Positions 7,999 through 16,103 of a DNA stretch of 64,000 nt are shown here, in pieces. The stretch comes from Sulfuricurvum sp. PC08-66 (GTDB lineage: Bacteria; Campylobacterota; Campylobacteria; Campylobacterales; Sulfurimonadaceae). The stretch lies in assembly GCA_000830255.1 (NCBI GenBank), contig JQIT01000008.1:1-64000 (forward strand), read 5' to 3'. Position 1 is the stretch's first letter. Each line of letters starts with the position of its first letter. Below the pieces are notes generated by a model. It did not search any database, was not told the origin of the DNA, and saw nothing but the letters and a program-made list of their open reading frames with translations. The position numbers were made by a program, and so were the translations under genes.

Positions 7999-9311
7999 GT
8001 AAATAATCCTTTTATATTTGAATCCGCTTTATCGTGAATATACTGTTTTATTTCGGCATAACCTCTTAAAAGCATATCAGCAATATCATCAACATTATCT
8101 ATTTTTGCCATTAATTTTATTTCTTTTTTTATTTCATCTTTTGTCAATTCTTGATTTAGGAAGTGAGCTAATGCCAGTAAATCCAATCTTTTTTCATGTA
8201 TAAATAAATTTATTTCTTGAGAGTTTAGCTTATGTCCATAGTCTGAACATCTATCTAAATTATTATTAAATTTATGAATAGATGCTCTTCTAATTGCACA
8301 GGGTATACAATAACCACAATTTAAACTTTGTCTATACCAACCAGGTGTATGACCACCACCATGTGAGCAAGATAAAGTTTTAGTTGCTAGATTTTGAATT
8401 AATCCCGTATTCCTATTCTCAACTAACATTTCACCTTTTGTTTTTAGCAAATATGGATTATTAATTTTAATTTGAAGTCCTAATGTATTTAATGCATCTT
8501 CAAATTTTTTTATAAAATATGGATGCATTGTTTTTGTGCTATTTGAACAAGTTCTAGAAGGAGTTAAAGGTAAATTAATACTAATTACACCATTTTCAGG
8601 AGTTATAATTTCATTTATTCCTAAATTTATTGCATGAAACAATGCTATCCCATGAAATAATATTGAACGACCTCTTGTTGTAGCTTCATGATTTAACTTG
8701 TCTTCTGTATACACATGAAAAGATGATTGTCTAATATTTTTCAACTTATATGAGTCTTTTATTTCTGATAATAATTGTGAATGTAGTGTACTTGATGAAC
8801 CGTGACCATCTATATGAGAAATCAAAAGTACATTATTTTTTTCATCAATTAAGTTTATTGCACCCGCTAACGAATCTAATCCTCCAGAGAATAAACATAT
8901 ATTTTCAAAATTTGCATTTACTGGCAAAGTTTCTTCTCTTTCAAAATAAGAAATATTTTCCAATTCTCTAAAATTAAATATCCAATTATCACTTGTTAAG
9001 AAATCAACTGCTTCTTTCAAAGTTTCTTTTGCACTATCCCATAAATCTGTATTGCTTACAGGAATGTTTACATCAATATCTCTACTCCAATGATCGTAGG
9101 TCTGAGTTCTTTGAATGATTTTATCTATTGTGTAAACAATAGATGTAAAATATAAAACATCTAAACTGAGTGCAGTTGGTCTTGAAATAAAACTATCAAA
9201 GCAATCATAAGGATTAATTATTAAATCACTTTCATATTCACCATTAACATTTAATCTTAGTACTGATAAACAATCTCTTCTATTGACTTCTTCTATTTCA
9301 ACTTTAAACAT
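7983..9311 (-). CDS. qatC: QatC, QueC-like PP-loop protein of the Qat defence system
   Basis: A 442-residue relative of QueC, the enzyme that makes 7-cyano-7-deazaguanine. The ATP-pyrophosphatase PP-loop is intact (SGGLDS, 142-147), and a C-terminal zinc-type cysteine cluster is present (Cys315, then Cys332, Cys335 and Cys338 in NCGYCIPC). The roughly 130-residue extension before the PP-loop is not part of housekeeping QueC. In Qat systems this protein is required for phage protection and is thought to use deazaguanine-like chemistry; the exact substrate is not deducible here. It begins one base after the qatB stop codon and overlaps qatD, consistent with coupled translation. Confidence 0.93.
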   Translation of the reverse strand: MFKVEIEEVNRRDCLSVLRLNVNGEYESDLIINPYDCFDSFISRPTALSLDVLYFTSIVYTIDKIIQRTQTYDHWSRDIDVNIPVSNTDLWDSAKETLKEAVDFLTSDNWIFNFRELENISYFEREETLPVNANFENICLFSGGLDSLAGAINLIDEKNNVLLISHIDGHGSSSTLHSQLLSEIKDSYKLKNIRQSSFHVYTEDKLNHEATTRGRSILFHGIALFHAINLGINEIITPENGVISINLPLTPSRTCSNSTKTMHPYFIKKFEDALNTLGLQIKINNPYLLKTKGEMLVENRNTGLIQNLATKTLSCSHGGGHTPGWYRQSLNCGYCIPCAIRRASIHKFNNNLDRCSDYGHKLNSQEINLFIHEKRLDLLALAHFLNQELTKDEIKKEIKLMAKIDNVDDIADMLLRGYAEIKQYIHDKADSNIKGLFTCRLI

Positions 9312-9312
9312 T

Positions 9313-10068
9313 TTATTCTTCCTCTAATACTTCAAGTATTTCTTTTAATATTCCTTGTACAAAATCTGCACCAGCTTGACCACTAAAATCTATACTTGCA
9401 AGATTATTTGAACATTGATAAGTAGATACTTTTGTATTTATTGTCTCTTTTACAATATCTAATACTTCAATTGCATCATCTTGATTTGTATGAATAGTTC
9501 TATCTTCAAAAAATATTCTTGAAAAAAGTTCATATATATAATTTTTATAAAAACCACATATTAATATTTCTGCCTTATCAGTAGTGATGACATTAGACAA
9601 GTAACTTTCAATCTCATTTTCGTTTAATATACCTTCAAATAATTCTTCAATAACTGTCGTTATTGCCAGTGAAGCACAAGCCGTATCTGAATCCACAGCA
9701 GGAGTTATGAAAAAATCTATTAGTGTTTCTTTAACTTCGTCTAATGTCTTATTGTTTAAATCAATGCCTCTTGATTGTGTAGCTTCTTGTAGTCCTTGTC
9801 TATTTATATCACTAAAAAATGAACCAATATTTTGAGCTGTATTTCTTGCTGTTGAAGATTTGAAAGATGTACTTCTTCCACCTCCAGCTGCAATACTTCT
9901 TGGCTTAGAATAAGAAGAAAAAGCTTCTGAGCCACCTATGGCTTTAATGAATTTACTTACTACTTTCTTCTTTTTTTCTTCAGGTTGGTCTAATAAGCCT
10001 CCAATTTGTCTTTTTAATGAATTCCAATCGCCACCAGATGGAGTCTCGTACCCTTTTGATGTACCCAT
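9313..10068 (-). CDS. qatB: QatB, Qat defence system protein of unknown activity
   Basis: A 251-residue protein that opens with MGTSKGYETPSGGDW, an N-terminal Gly/Ser/Pro signature I associate with QatB proteins. A low-complexity Ser/Gly-rich stretch (about 65-85) is followed by a mostly helical domain. No catalytic motif can be recognised. It is sandwiched between qatA (one base upstream) and qatC (one base downstream), the standard Qat order. In the known system the short N-terminal segment and its link to QatC chemistry suggest a modified or partner protein; that part is inference. Confidence 0.88.
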   Translation of the reverse strand: MGTSKGYETPSGGDWNSLKRQIGGLLDQPEEKKKKVVSKFIKAIGGSEAFSSYSKPRSIAAGGGRSTSFKSSTARNTAQNIGSFFSDINRQGLQEATQSRGIDLNNKTLDEVKETLIDFFITPAVDSDTACASLAITTVIEELFEGILNENEIESYLSNVITTDKAEILICGFYKNYIYELFSRIFFEDRTIHTNQDDAIEVLDIVKETINTKVSTYQCSNNLASIDFSGQAGADFVQGILKEILEVLEEE

Positions 10069-10069
10069 G

Positions 10070-11950
10070 CTATTTTCCTTTCTTTAAATATTTAACTGCT
10101 GCATTTTTCAATAATCCTTTTTCTTTTTGGCTGTAACTAGTAATAATCTCTATTATATCAGTACTTAAAGAAGCTTTTTTTTGTTTCACTTCTTCTAATC
10201 TATCAACCATATAAATATATTTACTTATTTTTGTATACGGAGTATTCTTTATAATATTTATATAAAAAAAGTACAAATCAGAATTATTGATTTGTATAAT
10301 TAGTTTATGTAAACTATTGAGAAGCTCTTTTATATCTGAGGACACTTTTATTTCGTTATCAAATAATTTAATAATTTCTGTTAATTCTTCAATTTTAAGT
10401 TCTTTTGCATTTTCAAGATTAACTCTTATTTCACTTTCTTTACTAGAATTTAAGCCTTTATATATTTTTTGTAAAATAGGACTAACCATATGAACATTAG
10501 ATAATGTTAAATCTATTCTATCTCTAGCCAACCAAAAATAATTTCTCAAATCAACATCTGAAAGCCTAGGCTCAATTTTTATCCAATTTTGTATTTGCGA
10601 TGTTTTCCATTCTTTAAAATGATTACCAAGCAAATCTTCTTGGTTATCTATAAATATTGATTCTAATATAGCTAATTCCTGAAAAAAACCATTGTTCTGT
10701 GATTGGAATTCATTTAATTTTTTAAATAGCTTTGTATCAAAATATTCTAATAACATTAATTTTATTAACACAAAGATATTTATCTCAAGCTGTGCTACTT
10801 CTGCTAATTTTCTTCTTAAGATAAATGTATTCAGAAATCTTTTAGTTTGTCTTGGATTTCCGTTTAAAACAGATGTAATCATTTGACTCATACTATGAGA
10901 TAAATTTATTAAATTACTTAAAACAACTTCGCTATCAAAATCTATCTTTTCTTTTATATGTCCATAAGAATAAGCTGAATAAAAATCACTTTTTCTAAAA
11001 GCTAAATAATCTTCATAAACTTTTTTAAAATCTTCTTTATTTAAAAAACTATAACTAAATAATAAATTATTGTAGCTCTCAATTTCTGATGGCGAAAGTT
11101 TTGGTATTCTGTATGGAATTTGGATGAGCTTTTCAATATAATCATTCACAATCTGTTGCGTATTTTGTAGGTATTCTGAATTATTATTAAGCGTGTGAAG
11201 TTGTAAGCGCATCGATATTGAGTGCTTTATGATTCTTTCATCAGCTGCAATTACAAAAGCTACATTGGGAACATTTAAAAATAATTTGATGGCTTCAAGA
11301 GTATCGATTACCCTTTCAGGCATACATCTATCTAGATCATCTACAAAAATGACAACACTGTCAAATTTTGTATCATTAATTAATTCTTCAAAATCTTTTC
11401 TAAATGTTTTAATTGTACTTTTTGCAGTATTTTCTTGTTCGTCTTTTATATAGCTATCAAGTGTTTCGACATCGGCAGTACTTAATTTTTTTATTTTTTC
11501 AGTATTTAACATACTAAATCCAGCTTCTACTGCCGTCACAACACCACCTGTAGCGATTATATCAACCACATTCTTTCCATATTTCTTTATGCCATCTTTG
11601 GCTAATTTAATATAATCAACTTTTGACATTAAACTCAAAAGTTTCTTTTTTGCTTTTTCATCCAAAGTTTTATTTTTTGAGAGTTCCAATAAGATGTTTT
11701 CAAGTAATGAAACTTTTGCATCCTCGTAACTCTCAAAAAGCCAACTATTGAAATATATGCTTAAAACTTTTTTATCATCTTTTAGTTTGTCTTCTAGTAT
11801 TTTCATAATACTTGATTTTCCACTTCCCCAATCACCAAATATGCCAATTGTTAGTGGTAAAAGTTTTGAATTAGTTACATACTCTTTGATTAAATTGGCA
11901 TGCACTTCATAATTCAAAAAATCTTGTGTTGTTTCATTATCAGCCCACAT
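10070..11950 (-). CDS. qatA: QatA, KAP-family P-loop ATPase of the Qat defence system
   Basis: A 626-residue ATPase of the KAP class. The Walker A motif is GDWGSGKS (39-46) and the Walker B region is VVIFVDDLDRC (199-209), followed by the typical KAP segments (FLNVPNVAFVIAADERI and NGNPRQTKRFLN). A weakly hydrophobic stretch near 128-146 may be the membrane-associated insertion common in KAP proteins. The gene starts nine bases after the DUF1016 gene, and its ribosome binding site (GAGGAG) overlaps that gene's stop codon, so translation should be coupled. Strongly AT-rich, like qatB-D. Confidence 0.93.
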   Translation of the reverse strand: MWADNETTQDFLNYEVHANLIKEYVTNSKLLPLTIGIFGDWGSGKSSIMKILEDKLKDDKKVLSIYFNSWLFESYEDAKVSLLENILLELSKNKTLDEKAKKKLLSLMSKVDYIKLAKDGIKKYGKNVVDIIATGGVVTAVEAGFSMLNTEKIKKLSTADVETLDSYIKDEQENTAKSTIKTFRKDFEELINDTKFDSVVIFVDDLDRCMPERVIDTLEAIKLFLNVPNVAFVIAADERIIKHSISMRLQLHTLNNNSEYLQNTQQIVNDYIEKLIQIPYRIPKLSPSEIESYNNLLFSYSFLNKEDFKKVYEDYLAFRKSDFYSAYSYGHIKEKIDFDSEVVLSNLINLSHSMSQMITSVLNGNPRQTKRFLNTFILRRKLAEVAQLEINIFVLIKLMLLEYFDTKLFKKLNEFQSQNNGFFQELAILESIFIDNQEDLLGNHFKEWKTSQIQNWIKIEPRLSDVDLRNYFWLARDRIDLTLSNVHMVSPILQKIYKGLNSSKESEIRVNLENAKELKIEELTEIIKLFDNEIKVSSDIKELLNSLHKLIIQINNSDLYFFYINIIKNTPYTKISKYIYMVDRLEEVKQKKASLSTDIIEIITSYSQKEKGLLKNAAVKYLKKGK

Positions 11951-11959
11951 CTATACTCC

Positions 11960-12985
11960 TCATTTAAATATCTCCCTTTTCAATTCCATAATATTCCTCT
12001 CTATCTCCGCCATCAACTCTTCTTCTGTGGGTAAATAGAGCTGATATTTCGACACAAAGAGATTTTCATTGTCGTTCAAAACGGAGTATTTCACGACGGT
12101 GTTGTCCTTGTCCGTGCAGAGTATGATTCCGATGGTTGGATTGTCATTTTCGGCTTTTTCCAAATCATCGTACATTCGCACATACATATCCATCTGCCCA
12201 ACGTCCTGATGGGTCAATTTCCCGCTTTTTAGGTCTATGATGACAAAGCATTTGAGGATATAGTTGTAAAAAAACAAGTCGATATAAAAATCGCTCGTCT
12301 CTGTTTGGATTCTCTTCTGTCGTGCCACGAACGCAAATCCGCGTCCCAATTCGAGTAAAAAATCTTGGATTTTTTCGATGAGGGCGGATTCCAAATCGCT
12401 TTCATAAAATGCATTGTTTTGTTTGAGGTCTAAAAATTCTAAAACATAAGGGTCTTTGATGATGTCTTTGGGGGTGAGGAGTAAATCTTTGGTGTTGTTT
12501 GTCGCTTCTGCTACGACGGGTTGTTTGTCCTTGCTAGAGATGATTCGCTCATAATAGAATGTACCTATTTGCCTCTCTAGTGCTCGTACGCTCCAGTTCG
12601 CCTTGGCGGATTCTTCCATATACCAAAGTCTAGCTTTTTCATTATCGAGTCTAATAATGAGTTTATAGTGACTCCAACTCAATTCTCTCCACAGTGTAGA
12701 GAGAATCGGAAAAGTTGTATAAAACTGCCGCATATTCCATAAACTTTGCGCTGAAAAGCCTTTGCCAAACTCTTTTGTGAGTCTCGATGAAAGCTCTTTG
12801 ATTAGGTATGTACCGTATTCGGCTCTGTCTTTGCCGTTTTGCTCATCCTCTACGATTTGCTTACCGATGTTCCAATATGCCTCGACCATGACGAAGTTAA
12901 TATGGCGGTAGGCATTGTCCCGCGCGCTTTGGAGTATGTTTTTGATTTTTAGATAGAGAGTGTCGTTTTGTATGGGGTTATTCAT
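11960..12985 (-). CDS. DUF1016 (YhcG-type) PD-(D/E)XK nuclease heading the qat operon
   Basis: A 341-residue protein with an N-terminal DUF1016_N helical region (about 10-150, including WNIGKQIVE and the FSAQSLWNMRQFY block) and a C-terminal PD-(D/E)XK nuclease-like domain (about 165-335) with DFYIDLFFYN and VIIDLKSGK supplying the acidic and lysine residues. Members of this family are common in defence islands and near restriction genes; their substrate is generally unknown. It is the first gene of the minus-strand unit, ending in TGA that overlaps the ribosome binding site of qatA. Composition is less AT-rich than qatA-D, so it may have joined the operon separately. Confidence 0.9.
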   Translation of the reverse strand: MNNPIQNDTLYLKIKNILQSARDNAYRHINFVMVEAYWNIGKQIVEDEQNGKDRAEYGTYLIKELSSRLTKEFGKGFSAQSLWNMRQFYTTFPILSTLWRELSWSHYKLIIRLDNEKARLWYMEESAKANWSVRALERQIGTFYYERIISSKDKQPVVAEATNNTKDLLLTPKDIIKDPYVLEFLDLKQNNAFYESDLESALIEKIQDFLLELGRGFAFVARQKRIQTETSDFYIDLFFYNYILKCFVIIDLKSGKLTHQDVGQMDMYVRMYDDLEKAENDNPTIGIILCTDKDNTVVKYSVLNDNENLFVSKYQLYLPTEEELMAEIERNIMELKREIFK

Positions 12986-13097
12986 CTAAAATCTCTCTCT
13001 TTTTTTGACATGTCATCTACTACGTGTAAAGATTTTGCCATTTTCTTTACATATCGATGTGAATAGTTGCTATTCTAGCCAAAAGTGTGTGAAAAAA

Positions 13098-13214
13098 TTA
13101 ATTATTGCGGTTTGTCACCCAATCCTCTATTTTGAGTCCATCGACTCTCGTAAACTCTCTGGTATTGTTGGTCACGAGTGTCGCATCGAGGCTCAGTGCA
13201 CTCGTTCGTAATCG
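13098..13214 (-). pseudogene. 3' remnant of a VapC-type PIN-domain toxin gene
   Basis: Reading the minus strand up to the TAA at 13098-13100 gives 38 residues ending ALSLDATLVTNNTREF and then RVDGLKIEDW, which is the characteristic C-terminus of VapC PIN-domain ribonucleases (the TLVTNNxREF motif carries one of the acidic site's neighbours). A stop (TGA at 13215-13217) interrupts the frame immediately upstream, and no N-terminal PIN half or antitoxin gene is found. It is therefore a decayed fragment. It occupies the roughly 300-base space between the DUF1016 gene and the next plus-strand gene, at the outer edge of the defence island. Confidence 0.65.
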
Positions 13215-13294
13215 TCACCACACCAAATATCGATACAATGGCTACGCAACAATCATAGCCTTAAAGCATCACCATTAGCTATTTGAGGTCTAGG

Positions 13295-14185
13295 ATGAAC
13301 CATTTTTTTGCCCTATTTTTGTCGATGATTCTCACATATGCCCAAGAGAATCTACTCACACTCGCACCCCCTTTTGATAGAGCCTCTTTGGAGTATTCGG
13401 GATTGTCGTGGTATGGCGATACGCTCGTACTCTTGCCACAATACCCCAAAGGTGCACTCTTGGCAGTGCATCGAAGTACGCTTTTGCATGCATTGCAAGC
13501 CCAGCGACCACTGACGCTCGATGTGCTCCCTTTTGATGACAGTGAGGTGCGCAAAAATATCGAGGGGTATGAGGGATATGAGGCAATTCTCTTCGATGGA
13601 GAGGATGTCTATGCCCTTATCGAGGCGCGTGACGCCCAAGGAATGGCAGGGTATCTTTGCAAAGGGGTGGTGCGAGAAGGAGGCATAATGCTTCACGCGT
13701 CACAAAAGCTTCCTATGCCACAACATATAGATAACTACGCTTTTGAGGCAATGACGCTGACTCCCGAAGGTGTGCTAGTTATGTTTGAATCGAATATACA
13801 AAGTGAGGTTGCAAAAGCCTATATGCTTTCCAAAACTCTTCAATCAATCAAAGCTATGGCGATTGCACCTATTGCATATCGCATTACCGATGCAACGGCT
13901 ATGCGCGATGGTACTTTTTGGGTGAGCAATGCCTATTGGAGTGGCGATGCAGGCAAACTGCGAAGTGAGCGCCAAACGAATATGGGGCAACTTCTCCAGC
14001 TAAGCCTCAAAGAGGAGGGGATATACCCCACAGGCAGGAGCATACTGCTCAATGAGGGGGGCGTTTCGTACAATTGGGAGGGGGTCGTACATTTTCACGA
14101 AGGGTTTTTGGTCATTACGGATACCTATCCGCGAACTCAGTTCGTCTATGTGCAAATCGCACCAGACCATGCGATGGTCCGATGA
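13295..14185 (+). CDS. Exported protein of unknown function, possibly propeller-like
   Basis: A 296-residue protein with a signal peptide (MNHFFALFLSMILTYA). The ATG at 13295 is preferred because GAGG lies six bases before it; an in-frame TTG at 13283 is weaker. The body has repeated beta-rich blocks (YSGLSWYGDTLVLLP, YEGYEAILFDGEDVYALIE, NYAFEAMTLTPEGVLVMFESN, ITDATAMRDGTFWVSN) reminiscent of the esterase-like domain of phytase-family or SdiA-regulated beta-propeller proteins. That resemblance is weak and no active site can be assigned. It is a single-gene unit converging with a small lipoprotein gene. Confidence 0.75.
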   Translation: MNHFFALFLSMILTYAQENLLTLAPPFDRASLEYSGLSWYGDTLVLLPQYPKGALLAVHRSTLLHALQAQRPLTLDVLPFDDSEVRKNIEGYEGYEAILFDGEDVYALIEARDAQGMAGYLCKGVVREGGIMLHASQKLPMPQHIDNYAFEAMTLTPEGVLVMFESNIQSEVAKAYMLSKTLQSIKAMAIAPIAYRITDATAMRDGTFWVSNAYWSGDAGKLRSERQTNMGQLLQLSLKEEGIYPTGRSILLNEGGVSYNWEGVVHFHEGFLVITDTYPRTQFVYVQIAPDHAMVR

Positions 14186-14248
14186 GTTTTCACCACCAAT
14201 TTCAAAAGTGTCTTTGAGAGGAGGAGGTGCTTTAAAAACTTCAAATGC

Positions 14249-14374
14249 CTAATAATTACTGTTTTCCCACTCTTTGTCACCACATTTGCGAGGGAGGGTT
14301 TTGTTGTTGGTGCAGCCTTGGGCGAAAATCGCTACAGCGGCTATAAGCATGGTGGTGATGAGTACTCTTCTCAT
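14249..14374 (-). CDS. Small lipoprotein, 41 residues
   Basis: A short minus-strand reading frame begins MRRVLITTMLIAAVAIFA, a good signal sequence, followed by a lipobox-like AQGC and a short tail (TNNKTLPRKCGD...) ending in TAG at 14249-14251. A purine-rich AAGGGAAC lies just upstream of the ATG at 14374 on the coding strand. The mature peptide would be only about 22 residues with a second cysteine. It diverges from the aminotransferase gene. No function can be inferred; tiny lipoproteins of this sort are often skipped by gene callers. Confidence 0.6.
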   Translation of the reverse strand: MRRVLITTMLIAAVAIFAQGCTNNKTLPRKCGDKEWENSNY

Positions 14375-14418
14375 GGGGTTCCCTTGGGTCGTTTAGCAAA
14401 AATTATACATCATAAAGT

Positions 14419-14424
14419 TATACT
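14419..14424 (+). promoter_or_regulatory. Probable -10 element (TATACT) of the murC operon
   Basis: TATACT followed by GCGCC. Transcription would start near 14431, leaving a leader of 9 bases to the ATG at 14440 or 18 bases to the ATG at 14449. Confidence 0.5.
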
Positions 14425-14439
14425 GCGCCAAAAATATGG

Positions 14440-15594
14440 ATGCTTTTGATGCAGTTTGAAGCCTACCCTTTTGAGAAGCTCAATCGCCTTTTGGCGGATG
14501 TCATCGTCGATAAAGGTCTCAACCCCATTTCGCTTACCATCGGTGAGCCACAGTTCGAAACCCCCGATTTCATTCAAAACTCTCTCAAAGAGCACAGCGC
14601 ACTTTTGCGTCGCTATCCAGCTTCGCGTGGAGAGGATTTTTTGGTCGATGCACAGCTAGGATTTGTGCGTCGTCGCTTTGGCGTGACGCTCGATGCGACG
14701 CAAATTATCCCCACTTTTGGGACGCGCGAGGTGCTCTTTAACTTCCCGCAATTTTTGCTCTTTGACCGTCCTCATCCCGTCATGGCGTACACCAATCCCT
14801 TTTACCAAATCTACGAAGGTGCCGCCATAGCCAGTCGTGCCAAGGTGTGGCATATTGATCTACTCCCTGAAAATGACTTTCGTCCACGTATCGATGAGGC
14901 GAAATTGGTCGATACCGATTTGGTCATCCTCAATTTCCCCAACAATCCCACCGCCGCTACGATGGCGTTGGAGGAGCTAGGACGATGGGTCGAGTGGGCG
15001 CTCAAATACGATTTTGTCCTCATGAACGATGAGTGCTACAGTGAAATCTACCTCGATACGCCTCCACCCTCACTCCTAGAAGCCTCGATAGCGGTGGGCA
15101 ATCCTAGCTTCAAAAATGTCGTGGTGATAAATTCTATCTCCAAGCGTAGCTCCGCTCCAGGGCTTCGCAGTGGATTTATCGCGGGGGATGCTACGATACT
15201 CAAAAGCTACGCACAGTATCGCACCTACGTCGGATGTGCTTCACCTCTGCCACTACAACACGCCGCCGCAGATGCGTGGTCCAATGAGCGTCATGTCCAA
15301 AAAGCGCGTGAGTACTACCGCCAAAATTTTGCGCTTGCCCAAGAGATATTGGGTGTGGCACCTGCACAAGCGACTTTTTATCTATGGATAGCGGTGGGAG
15401 ATGATGAGGCGTTTGCGCGTTTCCTCTATCGCACCCAAAATGTCAAGGTGCTCCCAGGGCGCTATCTAGGACGCAACGGTCTAGGCGAGGGGTATATTCG
15501 TATCGCGTTGGTCGAGGAGCCTAGCATAACAGAGCGTGCGCTTGTACGTCTCAAAACCGTGCTGGAAGCCTTCGCGCAAGAACCTCAAGCATGA
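14440..15594 (+). CDS. PLP-dependent aminotransferase, probable succinyldiaminopimelate transaminase
   Basis: A 384-residue fold-type I aminotransferase. Visible landmarks are the NFPNNPTAA segment (about 165-173), the DECYSEIY block near 197-204 and the PLP-binding Lys235 in NSISKRSSAPGLRSGF. In Campylobacterota the orthologue next to murC is annotated as the succinyldiaminopimelate transaminase of lysine and peptidoglycan synthesis; older annotations call it an aspartate aminotransferase. Substrate choice cannot be read from the sequence. The ATG at 14449 (MQFEAYPFEKL) is an alternative start. It overlaps the next gene by four bases (ATGA), and murC follows, fitting a cell-wall precursor role. 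Confidence 0.88.
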   Translation: MLLMQFEAYPFEKLNRLLADVIVDKGLNPISLTIGEPQFETPDFIQNSLKEHSALLRRYPASRGEDFLVDAQLGFVRRRFGVTLDATQIIPTFGTREVLFNFPQFLLFDRPHPVMAYTNPFYQIYEGAAIASRAKVWHIDLLPENDFRPRIDEAKLVDTDLVILNFPNNPTAATMALEELGRWVEWALKYDFVLMNDECYSEIYLDTPPPSLLEASIAVGNPSFKNVVVINSISKRSSAPGLRSGFIAGDATILKSYAQYRTYVGCASPLPLQHAAADAWSNERHVQKAREYYRQNFALAQEILGVAPAQATFYLWIAVGDDEAFARFLYRTQNVKVLPGRYLGRNGLGEGYIRIALVEEPSITERALVRLKTVLEAFAQEPQA

Positions 15595-16103
15595 CCAAAG
15601 CCCTCGAAATAGCCTACGCCCAAGGCGATGTAGCGACACTCTACGAGGCGTATCATGCACGTACTCTCGATGCCAAAGGTCAAGAGCAACTTATGGCGAT
15701 GCTCATCGAATCCGCGCAAGAAGCACTGCATGAAAAGATAGTGACCCAAACCCCTTTTATGATGCGTGACCGTCAAGCGCACTATGTCCTACGCACCCTC
15801 TATGAGATTGCTATGGCAAGCTATGAGGCCTCCAACAGTGTCGAGGCGCAAGAGCAGTTCGCGCTTCTAGGCGCGGCAAGTGACGATGCAAAATTTTCGC
15901 TTGCGATGCGTCACCATCTGTGTGCGCTTTTGATGGAGATGGAGTACGAGGCGTTTGTGGGTGAGTGCGCGGTGATAGAAGAGGAAGAAAATTTTTATAT
16001 CGATGGCTTTTCGTCGATATGTGCGCAACGATGCAAAACGCAGGAAAAGCGTATCGAAACGTTTATGGCACCGATGGTGCGTCTCTTTGGAGGGGATAAT
16101 TGA
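15591..16103 (+). CDS. Conserved hypothetical protein between aminotransferase and murC
   Basis: A 170-residue soluble, mostly helical, acidic protein without signal peptide or membrane segment. No motif is recognised. It overlaps the preceding gene (ATGA) and the following murC (TTGA), so it is translated as part of the cell-wall operon. The helical alternation and the length could fit a small repeat (TPR-like) protein, but no repeat can be assigned with confidence. Confidence 0.8.
   Translation: MTKALEIAYAQGDVATLYEAYHARTLDAKGQEQLMAMLIESAQEALHEKIVTQTPFMMRDRQAHYVLRTLYEIAMASYEASNSVEAQEQFALLGAASDDAKFSLAMRHHLCALLMEMEYEAFVGECAVIEEEENFYIDGFSSICAQRCKTQEKRIETFMAPMVRLFGGDN

Noticed and set aside
13005-13211. 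Plus-strand frame of 68 codons in the gap after the DUF1016 gene
   Set aside because: It overlaps, in antisense, the VapC-like remnant, has no ribosome binding site and does not read like a protein.
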